A stretch of DNA of 64,000 bases from assembly GCA_964629475.1 (NCBI GenBank), contig CAZVQW010000006.1, positions 61,962 to 125,961 of the forward strand. Direction: 5' to 3'. The stretch is from SMWD01 sp964629475 (GTDB lineage Bacteria; Pseudomonadota; Gammaproteobacteria; Steroidobacterales; GCA-2729495). Under the pieces are notes generated by a model. It had not been told where the DNA came from. It saw nothing but the letters and a program-made list of their open reading frames with translations, and made no database searches. How positions within the stretch are numbered: the first letter of the stretch is position 1; each line of letters begins with the position of its first letter. Below, one piece after another: positions 1-9,167 of this stretch. The position numbers and the translations under genes were made by a program.

Positions 1-750
1 ATTTCGTTCCGGCCAGTCGATTCAACTCACGTACAGCATCGTAGGCACATTTCTGATCGGCATAAGGTCGTTGGGAGATCATCGCATCGTAGCAATCGAT
101 AAGCCCGGCAATGCGGCCATAGACCGGGATTTCATTACTGATGCCCTGCGGATAACCGCTGCCGTCGATGCGTTCATGGTGATAACGGATCATGTCGACG
201 ATCTCATCGCTGACACCGGGTACCTTATCGATGATCTTCAAGCCATATTCCACATGGGTGCGCATGATATCGAGCTCATCATCGGTCAGCGGACCGGCTT
301 TCTGGCCGATGGACTCGGGGATCTGCGTGTTGCCGATATCGAGCAATAATGCGCCAATGGCCAGATTGGCGAGACGTCGCCCGGTCAGACCCATTTCATG
401 ACCCATGATCAGTGCCCAGATCGCGGTCGTTATCGTGTAACTGAAATGCCCCTGCTCGCGCTTGCGCAAGAAGCCGAGCCAGGCCATCGCATCGCGATTA
501 CGTTCGATGCTTGCGACCATTGGCGCAATCGTGCGATACAACAGGTCGATATCGATCGGACGACCCCTTTTAACCCGCTGCAACACCTCTTTCATCGCCG
601 CACTGACCGCAACGTAGGCTTCCATGGCCTGCTGTGCTTCGGCACGGGTGAGCGTTACCGCACCACCCCCGCCTGTCGATTGGATGGAAGTCGCCGGAAA
701 AAGGTAAGAAAACGTCGCAGCCCTCCCCCGCTTGACACCGGCACACGACG
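1..750 (-). CDS. HD-GYP domain protein, C-terminal part (partial, out of frame with its N-terminus)
   Basis: This frame is open from about 750 to the window edge and encodes an HD-GYP-like domain, the fold of cyclic-di-GMP phosphodiesterases. The GYP end is well kept (HHERIDGSGYPQG). The metal-binding first half is degenerate: the usual HD..K reads LLLDIGN, and the usual YxxxHS reads YTITTA. The frame has no good start codon before an ATG near 630. It continues the DUF3391 N-terminal domain encoded at 655-1017 in a neighbouring frame, so I read both as one gene with an indel in the G-rich linker, at about 660-750. The 3' end lies outside the window. Catalytic activity is doubtful. Confidence 0.75.
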
Positions 751-1017
751 TCTAATCTGCGTCCGGGAAAATGGATCTTTGATCGAGCCCGAATCATTAT
801 GCGCCTTCAGGATATCTTTTTCCGATATCGCACTCTGCGACGCATCGACATAGACAAATTTACAGAATTTTCGCAGCAAGACGATTTCGTCTTCACTGGA
901 TATCCGAAAGCCGCGCTTGACGAACGGAGTGGTAAGCCAGGAACAATCGAGCTGGATGACGTACATCCCCTGCGAAATATTGGCCGTATCGATCTTGATG
1001 CGTTTTTGCAGCAACAT
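655..1017 (-). CDS. DUF3391 N-terminal domain of the HD-GYP protein
   Basis: This 120-codon frame starts at ATG 1017 behind an AGGGGAG ribosome site. It matches the DUF3391 domain that precedes HD-GYP domains in proteobacterial proteins: it begins LLQKRIKIDTANISQGMYV, followed by a conserved-looking W-L..PF segment. It ends in a linker rich in G and R, then hits a stop at 655-657. The HD-GYP domain follows in the other frame. Either the gene is genuinely broken, or one base was miscalled in one of the GGGGG runs of the linker. The upstream 200 bases up to the next gene show no clear feature. Confidence 0.7.
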   Translation of the reverse strand: MLLQKRIKIDTANISQGMYVIQLDCSWLTTPFVKRGFRISSEDEIVLLRKFCKFVYVDASQSAISEKDILKAHNDSGSIKDPFSRTQIRRRVPVSSGGGLRRFLTFFRRLPSNRQAGVVR

Positions 1018-1218
1018 GCTCCCCTGGGTCCCCGTGGTTTCGGGGTCTTTTCCATAATAATGATCACCGCGTGACGAAATGTGGTCGACATCACAGTTTG
1101 CACTGCAACAATGGCGGCGGTGCCCCGGAATGAGTGCCGGTTCCGCTCATGCCGGCAAGAATTGCCTGCGCAGATGGTGTTACGGGAGGAGCAGTCCAGT
1201 GTGAACCGAGCGCACTCG

Positions 1219-1614
1219 TCAGGTTACTTTACCGAGCACTTCCCTGAGAATGCGGGCTCGATTGGCCTCATTTTTTACTTCTGACAGCAATGCGTGCGCC
1301 TCTTCATCACGCCCGATTGCCAGGTAAATACTCATGACATGAGACAATGATGCCTCTCTCATATCCTGATCCTGAAGGGACCGCGCTATTACCAAAACAG
1401 AATCTATATCTTCTTCAATGTTCGTGACATCGTCTGTCATTGCAGCAGTCTTGAGGGCGGCGCATCTTTGCAATAAATCCATAAAGGCTTTGTTAACCGG
1501 ATCGCTGGCTAATTTCTCGGTAGCTGCAACCCGCCGTCGATGAAGCCATACAGAGTAGGCAAATACCATAACAACAGGCACCAGAAAACCAAGAACTACA
1601 TATACAAGTCCCAT
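1219..1614 (-). CDS. small membrane-anchored protein, unknown function
   Basis: The protein has 131 residues. An N-terminal hydrophobic segment (about residues 3-24) is followed by an Arg-rich stretch (HRRR), so the remainder (30-131) probably faces the cytoplasm. The soluble part is mostly helical and resembles a short tetratricopeptide-type solenoid, with alternating A/L positions such as ASLSHVMSIYLAIGRDEEA. I do not recognise a named family. It stands alone between the HD-GYP gene and msrA on the same strand. Confidence 0.6.
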   Translation of the reverse strand: MGLVYVVLGFLVPVVMVFAYSVWLHRRRVAATEKLASDPVNKAFMDLLQRCAALKTAAMTDDVTNIEEDIDSVLVIARSLQDQDMREASLSHVMSIYLAIGRDEEAHALLSEVKNEANRARILREVLGKVT

Positions 1615-1721
1615 GCTCTCAAGTCATCCTGTAGCTGTATGCGGTGAAATCGATTGTTACCGGTAATTGTTTTCTGTTCATTGCATTGTTTGTAAGCTTA
1701 TAGCATCACCAAGTCAACAGC

Positions 1722-2366
1722 TTATGAGCGGTCGGCCTCCAACCGGACACCCGTACCGCCAAGACCGCAATATCCATCAGGGTTCCTGACGAGGTATTGC
1801 TGGTGGTATTCCTCGGCATAATAAAACTCACCGGCGGGATCGATGTCTGTTGTGATTGCACCGCATCCGTTGGCGTTTAAAGCAGCCTGGTAGTTCACCA
1901 TCGTTCGGTTAGCCGCAACACGCTGCCGGTCATCGGCGAAATAGATCCCTGACCGGTACTGCGTGCCGATATCATTACCCTGACGCATGCCTTGTGTCGG
2001 ATCGTGCGATTCCCAGAACAATGCCAGCAGCGAATCGTAATCGATACGTTGCGGGTCGAACGCAACAAGTACTGCCTCAGTGTGCCCGGTCCGGCCCGAA
2101 CAGACTTCTTCATAGGTTGGATTCGGCGTAGTACCTGCTGTGTATCCGACTGCCGTCGTGTAAACACCCGACCGCTGCCAAAACACGCGCTCGGCGCCCC
2201 AGAAGCAACCCAGTGCGAATACGGCACACTCGATAGTGTCGGGAAACGGTGGCCGTAACGGGTGTCCGAGAACAGTGTGCGCAGACGGCACGAACATCGG
2301 CTCGGTCCGGCCCGGCAACGCCGATGTGTGCGGCGGCAACGTGGAACTTTGGTGACGCTTTGACAT
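1722..2366 (-). CDS. msrA: peptide methionine-(S)-S-oxide reductase MsrA
   Basis: MsrA reduces the S-epimer of methionine sulfoxide in proteins, using thioredoxin. The 214-residue product has the catalytic motif GCFWGAE with the nucleophile at Cys54. It also has the family blocks GYTAGTTPNPTYEEVCSG, TGHTEAV and HDPTQGMRQGNDIGTQYRS, and a C-terminal GYCGLGG that supplies a recycling cysteine. The start at ATG 2366 (MSKRHQ) gives the same N-terminal arrangement as the long enterobacterial MsrA, including LPGR and a GHP motif; a longer start at 2399 adds nothing conserved. No signal peptide is seen, so it should be cytosolic and complement the periplasmic MsrPQ encoded at 11-12.7 kb. Confidence 0.95.
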   Translation of the reverse strand: MSKRHQSSTLPPHTSALPGRTEPMFVPSAHTVLGHPLRPPFPDTIECAVFALGCFWGAERVFWQRSGVYTTAVGYTAGTTPNPTYEEVCSGRTGHTEAVLVAFDPQRIDYDSLLALFWESHDPTQGMRQGNDIGTQYRSGIYFADDRQRVAANRTMVNYQAALNANGCGAITTDIDPAGEFYYAEEYHQQYLVRNPDGYCGLGGTGVRLEADRS

Positions 2367-2514
2367 CTCAATGACAACGGTAGCGCCATTCAGGCACAAG
2401 GGGAAGGTCGCCAGGCGTGACGGACTGCAATACGGACAGACAATGGCCCGGGTCCGATGCTAAAGTAAATAACGATGTGGCTGCCGACCCCTGGAGTCTG
2501 AAATACGCAACAGC

Positions 2515-3936
2515 ATGAAATTTTTGCCTTCATCATTAGTGCCCGCTGTTATCGCCGTCATGATGATCATGACAACAGGCTCGTTCGCCGACGACGAAGT
2601 TCCCGTTATCGACAATGAACCGTCGGATTCACTTGATGAAACAAATACCGTCCAGGCATCGCTCGCCACCAGACGTGCCGCCGGGCGTGAACACCTGACG
2701 CAGCTCAACAATGAGCAACGCTACGATGAAGCTGCCGGCGCGGCGTTACAGATCCTGCGACTGACACAGGAAGAATACGGTCAGGACGCGCAGCAGGTCA
2801 TCGACCCATTGATAGGCCTCGCCGAGGCCCAGCGCAATGATGCACAAACAACCGCAGCGGAACAAAATCTGTCCGCCGCCATCATGCTGATTGAGAGATA
2901 TGCCGGGCCCTTGTCCGCCAACCTGATCGAGCCGCTGACAACACTCGGCGAAATCTATAACGAAGCGGGGTTATTCGAAAAGGCCACACAGTCATTCGAC
3001 CGGGCACTGCGCCTGAATCACGTCAACCTGGGTTTCACTAACTTTGATCAATTCCCGATCATGGATGGCCTGACCAACAGTCACACGTCCCTGGACAATA
3101 TTGACGAGGCAACCTTTTACCAGGAATCTCAGCTCGAGATTCAACAGCGCAGACTCGGCATTGACAACCCCGAGACAGCCCATGCTTACTACAAGCTGGC
3201 CCGCTGGTATAACCGTATCCACCGATATGAAGATGCAGTCCTGACATATCAGAAGGCCAACCGGGTCGTGAGCAGGGCCCTTGGCGACGACAGTCTCGAA
3301 CGCGTCGAGGGCTTGCAGGGGCTGGCTTTGGTATACCAGCAGGTCGGCAACCGATCGGCGGCAAGAAGCACCCTGCGCAAGGCCTTGCAGTTGATCGAGG
3401 AGTCTCCCGATAACGATCCGCTGCGCCGCGCAGGGGTACTGGTGTCGCTCGGTGACAGCCTGACCCGTGAAGGAAAATTCAAAACGGCAAATGACCTGTA
3501 CATCGCTGCCTGGCAGGCGCTGCCGGATGACGAGGTCGGCGCCGAACGCCGCGAGTTCTATTTCGACAAGCCGGTTCGCCTTGAGGGCAATCTGTTTCCA
3601 AAATATGCTCGCCGCGCACGTGGCAAACCACCCGAGGAACTTAGAACCGGATCGGTCCTGATCGATTTCACCATCGACACCCGGGGGCGTGTCACAAATC
3701 CAAGTATCATCGAGAGTAATCCACCGGAATTGATGGACCGATCATTCCTGACCATTTATCGACAATCGCTATACCGGCCGCGCTATGTCGACGGTGTTGC
3801 GGAAATCAGCGGTGCTCAGCTGGCCAGACACGAATTTTATTATGCCGGCGACACTACCGCGACTGAAGACAATTCCGATACGCTCACCAAACCGGAACGC
3901 AGTCAGGGAAAACTGAAATATCCGGGAGCTGACTGA
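2515..3936 (+). CDS. exported TPR protein with a C-terminal TonB-like domain
   Basis: The product has 473 residues. It has a signal peptide (about 1-25, ending GSFADD), then tetratricopeptide repeats over roughly 50-340 (for example YDEAAGAALQILRLTQEEYG and AGLFEKATQSFDRALRLNH), then a TonB C-terminal-type fold at about 355-440. In that last part a GSVLIDFTIDTRGRV strand is followed by IYRQSLYRPRYVDG, typical of the energy-transducer family. The combination points to a periplasmic scaffold that contacts an envelope partner. It is a single gene, and no TonB-dependent receptor lies nearby. The exact role is unknown. Confidence 0.75.
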   Translation: MKFLPSSLVPAVIAVMMIMTTGSFADDEVPVIDNEPSDSLDETNTVQASLATRRAAGREHLTQLNNEQRYDEAAGAALQILRLTQEEYGQDAQQVIDPLIGLAEAQRNDAQTTAAEQNLSAAIMLIERYAGPLSANLIEPLTTLGEIYNEAGLFEKATQSFDRALRLNHVNLGFTNFDQFPIMDGLTNSHTSLDNIDEATFYQESQLEIQQRRLGIDNPETAHAYYKLARWYNRIHRYEDAVLTYQKANRVVSRALGDDSLERVEGLQGLALVYQQVGNRSAARSTLRKALQLIEESPDNDPLRRAGVLVSLGDSLTREGKFKTANDLYIAAWQALPDDEVGAERREFYFDKPVRLEGNLFPKYARRARGKPPEELRTGSVLIDFTIDTRGRVTNPSIIESNPPELMDRSFLTIYRQSLYRPRYVDGVAEISGAQLARHEFYYAGDTTATEDNSDTLTKPERSQGKLKYPGAD

Positions 3937-4009
3937 CCCGGCACAGGCTTACCGGGTGCAGACTGACGACAAGCGCAACGTGGCAACAAAGAGCAACAAC
4001 AACCAGACG

Positions 4010-4996
4010 ATGCGCGCAATGGTTCTGCGATGTGCAGGCGACCGACTGCACCTCGAATCACGCGATATTCCGCAACCCGGACCGCACGAAGTACTGGTAA
4101 AAGTCGTCGCCTGTGGCGTCTGTCGTACGGACCTGCATGTACAGGATAACGAGTTACCCGATATCGAGTATCCCATCGTCCCGGGACACCAGGTTGTCGG
4201 CGACATCGTCTCGGCAGGCCCCGAAGCCATCCTGTCGCCTGGCTCGCGCATCGGACTCGCCTGGCTCGCGCACACCTGCGGTGACTGCGAGTATTGTCGC
4301 TCGGGCCGCGAAAACCTTTGTGATGACGCACGGTTCAATGGCTATCACGTCGACGGCGGTTTTGCCGATTACATGCTTGCAGACTCACGCTTTAGCTTTC
4401 CGCTGGCCAAATCTCTGCCGGCAACCACGACAACGCCGCTACTGTGCGCCGGCCTCATCGGCTTTCGCAGCCTGCGCATGGCCGGCGATGCAAAGCACAT
4501 TGGAATCTATGGTTTCGGTTCGGCCGCACATATCATCACGCAGGTTGCCGGCCATGAAGCACGCGAGATCTATGCATTTACACGACCCGGAGATAAGGCC
4601 GCACAGTCATTCGCACTGCGTGTCGGCGCGACCTGGGCCGGGAGTTCCGACCGCCCGGCGCCGAAAGAACTCGACGCAGCATTGATATTCGCACCGGACG
4701 GCAGCCTCGTACCCAAGGCACTGAAGGATGTGAAGAAGGGTGGCGTCGTCGTCTGTGGCGGTATCCACATGAGCGATATCCCGTCATTTCCTTATGCCTA
4801 CCTGTGGGAAGAACGGCAGATCCGTTCCGTTGCCAACCTGACCCGCAAAGACGGCTCTGACTTCATGGCGCTGGCGGGTCACATGCCGATCCACCCCGAG
4901 ATCACGACCTACCCGCTCGAGGCGGCGAACGATGCGCTCGATGACCTGCGCAACGGTGCGATAAACGGTACGGCGGTGTTGATTACGGGTAATTAG
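4010..4996 (+). CDS. zinc-dependent alcohol dehydrogenase (MDR superfamily)
   Basis: This is a medium-chain dehydrogenase of about 328 residues. Catalytic zinc ligands are seen in ACGVCRTDLH and in PGHQVVG. The structural zinc lobe has four cysteines in CGDCEYCRSGRENLC. The nucleotide-binding fold contains GIYGFGSAAHI, a variant of the usual GxGxxG. It resembles the zinc-binding alcohol dehydrogenases of the AdhA group that act on primary alcohols and aldehydes. ATG 4010 (MRAMVLR) matches the usual family start; a GTG at 3956 would add 18 residues of low-complexity tail. The substrate cannot be read from sequence. Confidence 0.85.
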   Translation: MRAMVLRCAGDRLHLESRDIPQPGPHEVLVKVVACGVCRTDLHVQDNELPDIEYPIVPGHQVVGDIVSAGPEAILSPGSRIGLAWLAHTCGDCEYCRSGRENLCDDARFNGYHVDGGFADYMLADSRFSFPLAKSLPATTTTPLLCAGLIGFRSLRMAGDAKHIGIYGFGSAAHIITQVAGHEAREIYAFTRPGDKAAQSFALRVGATWAGSSDRPAPKELDAALIFAPDGSLVPKALKDVKKGGVVVCGGIHMSDIPSFPYAYLWEERQIRSVANLTRKDGSDFMALAGHMPIHPEITTYPLEAANDALDDLRNGAINGTAVLITGN

Positions 4997-5074
4997 GCCA
5001 CTGCCAAGCAGTATGTCGGCAGCGGTCAGGAGGGGATCACGTACAGCAGCGCCTGCAGTGCATTTAATCCTCAG

Positions 5075-5986
5075 TCACCAGGCATGAACATAGCTGATGG
5101 TGACGGTATCGTATTCACCGCCGGAATCCGTAACGATTCCGGTGCTGTAACTGGTGCGGATGGCATGGCGGCCCTTGATCGGGAAGACTGCGGTAACACC
5201 TATTCTCGAATTGCGTTGCAGGTCGCCACGCTCGACATTGTCAACGGTCGTGCGACCGCCGAAATAATAATTCAGGTCCAGAGATGCCCAGAATTCCGGC
5301 GTGATGTGCTTGATCAGGTGCACTTCGGTCGAAACAATCGGCTCCTGTTCCCGTTTCATACCCACAAAATCATCGTTGTCACCGAAAAACCATGCGCCGA
5401 AGTGAGCCTCGAACAATAAATCGGGACGTACGGGCCAGATCATGCCCATGGCGGGCTTGACGGCCCACCGGTTCGTACCCGCATTGAGGACCTTGTCCGA
5501 ATCGTAGTCACCCGTCGGCGCCTGAACCAGAACACTGGCACCGATGATGGTTTTCGGATTTGCACGTAACGCCCTGAATCCGGCTGCATCCAGAGTCGGC
5601 GCTCCACGAAGATTGACCGAAAGCAAGATGCGCGTATCGGTCATGTCGGAGATGTCACGCCTGCGGTGCTCGTTTTCTACGATTCCCTCGGTCGTACTCC
5701 ACATATACGGCTGGTTGACTTGAATGTTGGCCGTCCTGTCGAACAGGCTCAGCGTGTACTGATAGGAAACCTGCGCGTAGTTGATGTCCGATTCGACGCC
5801 AACGACCGGCAGTGTCGGGTCGCTGATGATATCGCCGGTCGAGTACTGGTATCCGAGGACGAGTACCTGGGTTCCTTTCGGTGCGGGCCAGTAAGCGCGC
5901 GGCACCAGTTCCTGCGCTTCGGTTCCCAAGGCCCAGGAACCGAGAACAGCGGCTAGCAGGATGACCCGGGTAAGCCTTATTGCAAT
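5075..5986 (-). CDS. outer-membrane beta-barrel protein, phenol-degradation MetA-like transporter family
   Basis: The mature part (about 284 residues) alternates aromatic and hydrophobic strands and ends in the outer-membrane signature TVTISYVHAW. It resembles the family named for the MetA phenol-degradation protein. The frame stays open upstream of a TTG at 5929 and there encodes a clear signal peptide (AIRLTRVILLAAVLGSWALG then TEAQE), so translation must start earlier. No ATG, GTG or TTG occurs there. An ATT at 5986, 8 bases after GAGG, is the best candidate. The alternative is a miscalled base. No degradation genes are adjacent, so the substrate is unknown. Confidence 0.65.
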   Translation of the reverse strand: MAIRLTRVILLAAVLGSWALGTEAQELVPRAYWPAPKGTQVLVLGYQYSTGDIISDPTLPVVGVESDINYAQVSYQYTLSLFDRTANIQVNQPYMWSTTEGIVENEHRRRDISDMTDTRILLSVNLRGAPTLDAAGFRALRANPKTIIGASVLVQAPTGDYDSDKVLNAGTNRWAVKPAMGMIWPVRPDLLFEAHFGAWFFGDNDDFVGMKREQEPIVSTEVHLIKHITPEFWASLDLNYYFGGRTTVDNVERGDLQRNSRIGVTAVFPIKGRHAIRTSYSTGIVTDSGGEYDTVTISYVHAW

Positions 5987-6208
5987 CTTTCCGACCTCTT
6001 CACAGGTATTTTTCTCCGGTAATCACCTTGCTTTCCGGATTGCAGGTTTCATGCATGACTCACTGTACCGGATGGCGCAGGCAATTGCCTGTTCGGGCTT
6101 TGTCGCAATGATAATAGAAAATTGATTGACATTCGCCACAACTAATCCAGACACTGACTGCACGATCATGTGCCGATTGGCTATTACAGGCTACACTTGG
6201 ATGCTGCC

Positions 6209-7111
6209 ATGACCAACCTGCTGCTCTATATCGTCGCGGTGCTGCTCTGGGGATCGACCTGGATTACCATCGAGTTTCAGATCGACGTCGTCGCTCTCGA
6301 GGTGTCACTCGCGTACCGCTTCCTGATAGCGGCCGTGGTCGCATTCATCTGGTGCGCGCTCTCAGGCCGGCCGCTGCGCTTCGACTGGCGTGCGCACGGC
6401 TCCTTCGCATTGATGGGCGTATTTCTGTTCGGGCTGAATTACCTGGCCGCCTATGCGGCACAGATCTATATCACGTCTGCGCTGAATGCGATCATTTTCT
6501 CATCCATGGTCTGGATGAACATTATCAATGCGCGCATCTTTCTCGGCACACACATCGATCGCAGCACTTACTTCGGCGCCGGACTCGGCATCGTCGGCAT
6601 CTTTATTATCTTTCGACCGGCGATACAGGATGTGTCGATGTCGGATCAGGTCTTCATCGGCGTATGCCTGTCACTGACCGGCGCATTGCTGGCGTCCTTC
6701 GGCAATATTATCGCGCAGACCATGCAGCACCGGGCTCTGCCGGTCATGTCTTCGACGGCGTGGGGTATGTTTTACGGTGCGTTACTGAATACCGGACTTG
6801 CCTTTCTGCAAGGCAAGCCGTTTGACTTCGATCCGTCACCGGCTTACATCGCATCCCTGCTGTACCTGGCCGTGTTCGGCTCGGTTGTCGCGTTCGGTTG
6901 CTACCTGACCCTGCTCGGCCGCATCGGTGCCGACCGGGCCGGATATTCGATGGTCATGATCCCGATCGTCGCGCTGATCCTGTCGGCGATGTTCGAAGGC
7001 CTCGTGCTTGAATCGCACATCCTCATCGGTGTCACGCTTGCCCTCGCCGGTAACGTTGCGATCCTGACGACAGAGAGACTGAAACACCGCGCGATCGGGA
7101 AAACCAATTAA
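6209..7111 (+). CDS. EamA/DMT-family inner-membrane transporter
   Basis: The product has about 300 residues with ten predicted membrane segments in two EamA halves. The first half opens LLLYIVAVLLWGSTWITIEF, where WGS..T/I is a family hallmark. The second half begins about residue 150 (GVCLSLTGALLASFGNI). The start at ATG 6209 (MTNLLLY) matches the family; a GTG at 6170 would add 13 polar residues. Members export amino acids or other metabolites, but the substrate is not predictable. A REP palindrome lies about 55 bases downstream of its stop. Confidence 0.85.
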   Translation: MTNLLLYIVAVLLWGSTWITIEFQIDVVALEVSLAYRFLIAAVVAFIWCALSGRPLRFDWRAHGSFALMGVFLFGLNYLAAYAAQIYITSALNAIIFSSMVWMNIINARIFLGTHIDRSTYFGAGLGIVGIFIIFRPAIQDVSMSDQVFIGVCLSLTGALLASFGNIIAQTMQHRALPVMSSTAWGMFYGALLNTGLAFLQGKPFDFDPSPAYIASLLYLAVFGSVVAFGCYLTLLGRIGADRAGYSMVMIPIVALILSAMFEGLVLESHILIGVTLALAGNVAILTTERLKHRAIGKTN

Positions 7112-7167
7112 CCGGGATCATACCCACTGCTGTCCTACTAACATCAGCGGCTCACCTGATGAACAAT

Positions 7168-7235
7168 TGTGGGAGCGGCTTTAGCCGCGATGAGTACGCC
7201 AACCCAGAATAATCGCGGCTAAAGCCGCTCCCACA
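7168..7235. repeat. REP-type palindrome, copy 1
   Basis: Two perfectly complementary 23-base arms (7168-7190 and 7213-7235), each containing GGGAGCGGCTTTAGCCGCGA or its complement, flank a 22-base spacer. The core GGAGCGGCTTxAGCCGCGA recurs at 33159-33225 and 45211-45280, and as a half-copy at 43587. It lies between convergent genes, where REP elements are common. Confidence 0.9.
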
Positions 7236-7268
7236 AAAGCCGGGCAGCAATGGGTGGAACAGAGATTT

Positions 7269-8990
7269 TCAATCCTCTCGCGCTTCAAGCGCAGCCTTCC
7301 GTGCTGCCTCGAATTCATCGCCGGCATTCCAGACCGGCATGGCATCAGCGTTGGCGACGATCAGTCCGACCCAGAAGGCGAGACGCGCGTCCTCGACGGC
7401 GCCGTCGAGATTCCAGCTGTCGTCATACTCGTCGCTGGGCTGGTGATAACGCACGGCTTCATATTCCTCGATCTGTTCCCTGCCCCAGCCCGCCGGTCGG
7501 CCGATGAAGTCCATGCCCTCGTCGAAATAGGTAGCCGGTACGCCGATCTTCGCGAAGCTGATCTGATCCGAACGATAGTAGTAACCGCGGTCCGGAAACT
7601 GGTCCGGTTTGACGACCCGGCCCTGCCGCTCGGCCACGAGGTCGGCGATCTCGTCTAAGTTTGACTTGCCGTAACCGATGAAGGTGATGTCACGTGTCCT
7701 GCCCCATATATTGCCGCCGTCAAAGTTCATGTTTGCAGCGATTCGACCTGCCGGAAACGTCGGATGCTCGGCATAAAACTGCGACCCGAGCAGGCCCTGC
7801 TCCTCCGCAGCCACAAACAGCATCAGCATCGTGCGACGGGGCGCTGTCGGCATCGATGCATAAGCATCGGCCAGCGCCATGACGATACCCATGCCCATGC
7901 CGTTGTCCTCCGCACCGTTATAGATGCGATCGCCGGTCTCGTCGGGTTTGCCTATTCCCAGGTGGTCATGATGCGCCGTCAGGATCACCGCTTCCCCGGC
8001 AAGCTCCGGATCGCTGCCCGGCAGGATACCGAGTACGTTGGCGGTCACCTTGCTGCTGATCGTGTTATTCATTGACAACGAGGTCTTCACGCCAAGCGGC
8101 ACTGGCTCGAACGCGGGACTGCGAGCCGATTCGATCAGCGCCGCCAGGTTCTTACCGGCCATCGCGACCAGTTCGCCGGCCGCCTGTTCGGTCATCCATG
8201 CCTCCACCTGGCTGCGCGGCTCGTCACTGGCCGGCAGTTCGAACTGCTCACCGGTCCAGCCCGTCTCCACGACCTGCCACGGGTAACCCGCCGACGACGT
8301 CGTGTGAATGATGATCGCACCGGCGGCGCCCTGCAGCGCCGCGCTCTCGTATTTATAAACCCACCGCCCGTAATAAAGACGCCGCTCCCCCGCGAACAAC
8401 TCCGGATCCCATTCCGGATCGTTGTTCAGCATCAACAACACTTTGCCGGACAGGTCCTGACCCTTGAAATCATCCCAGTCGTATTCAGGCGCCTGGATGC
8501 CGTAACCGACGAATACGACCTCCGCGTCCTCGATGACTGCGGAGTTCGCCTGCACACCGCTCACAGCGACATATTCCTGACGATGCGCAAAGTCACGGCT
8601 CTGATCATCGACGGAAAATGTCCAGACCGCAGGCGATGCCGCATCGATGCCGACGATATCGAACGGCTGTAACCAGGTGCCGTCGACTCCTCCGGGCGCA
8701 TAGCCTGCCGCTGCCAGTTGTTCGATCAGGTAGGCCTGCGTCAGTCGGTCGCCCCTGGTCGCCGGCCCGCGGCCTTCGAATTCATCGGCACCCAGCACCT
8801 TGACGTGCGCGACGATTTTGTCCGCCGTGATCGTCACCACGGCGCGCTCTCCCACTTCGGTGAACGGGTTATCGGCAGAATCGGTCGCTGCAGATTTCTG
8901 CTCGGGCGAGCAGCCGGTAACGAAGCATATTAAAAACCCGAACAGGCATACCCGGGTCAATTGATGTAACGGCAAACACACTGATGGCAT
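7269..8990 (-). CDS. M28-family metallopeptidase lipoprotein with PA domain
   Basis: The protein has 573 residues and starts with a lipoprotein signal (FLICFVTGC, lipid Cys27). A protease-associated insert lies around residues 140-260 (VVFVGYGIQAPEYDWDDF). The M28 catalytic domain follows with two-zinc ligand motifs: LTAHHDHLG (His and Asp), GAEDNGMG (bridging Asp), VAAEEQGLLGS (general base Glu and ligand Glu) and NFDGGN. Such enzymes are aminopeptidases or carboxypeptidases that trim peptides in the periplasm or on the outer membrane. It is probably transcribed alone; an inverted repeat and the TRAP binding protein gene lie upstream. Confidence 0.9.
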   Translation of the reverse strand: MPSVCLPLHQLTRVCLFGFLICFVTGCSPEQKSAATDSADNPFTEVGERAVVTITADKIVAHVKVLGADEFEGRGPATRGDRLTQAYLIEQLAAAGYAPGGVDGTWLQPFDIVGIDAASPAVWTFSVDDQSRDFAHRQEYVAVSGVQANSAVIEDAEVVFVGYGIQAPEYDWDDFKGQDLSGKVLLMLNNDPEWDPELFAGERRLYYGRWVYKYESAALQGAAGAIIIHTTSSAGYPWQVVETGWTGEQFELPASDEPRSQVEAWMTEQAAGELVAMAGKNLAALIESARSPAFEPVPLGVKTSLSMNNTISSKVTANVLGILPGSDPELAGEAVILTAHHDHLGIGKPDETGDRIYNGAEDNGMGMGIVMALADAYASMPTAPRRTMLMLFVAAEEQGLLGSQFYAEHPTFPAGRIAANMNFDGGNIWGRTRDITFIGYGKSNLDEIADLVAERQGRVVKPDQFPDRGYYYRSDQISFAKIGVPATYFDEGMDFIGRPAGWGREQIEEYEAVRYHQPSDEYDDSWNLDGAVEDARLAFWVGLIVANADAMPVWNAGDEFEAARKAALEARED

Positions 8991-9021
8991 GACAAATTTA
9001 TCTCCGCATATAAAAGAAACC

Positions 9022-9066
9022 GGGGTCGAACCTGTATTTTCGATTACTAAACCTCGGTTCGACCCC
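9022..9066. repeat. inverted repeat with 11-base perfect arms
   Basis: GGGGTCGAACC at 9022-9032 is the exact complement of GGTTCGACCCC at 9056-9066, with a 23-base loop. It sits between two minus-strand genes, just upstream of the M28 peptidase. There is no T-run on either side, so it is not a convincing intrinsic terminator. It loosely resembles the longer palindrome in the rplC leader and may belong to a dispersed extragenic family. Confidence 0.7.
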
Positions 9067-9167
9067 TATAATTGCGCTCTCCGAGCATACTATGGTTATT
9101 AAATGATTGACATCTGGCAGTCGTCACCAGTCAGTATTTTTCCTTAGTATTCAGTATGTTGTGGCAA

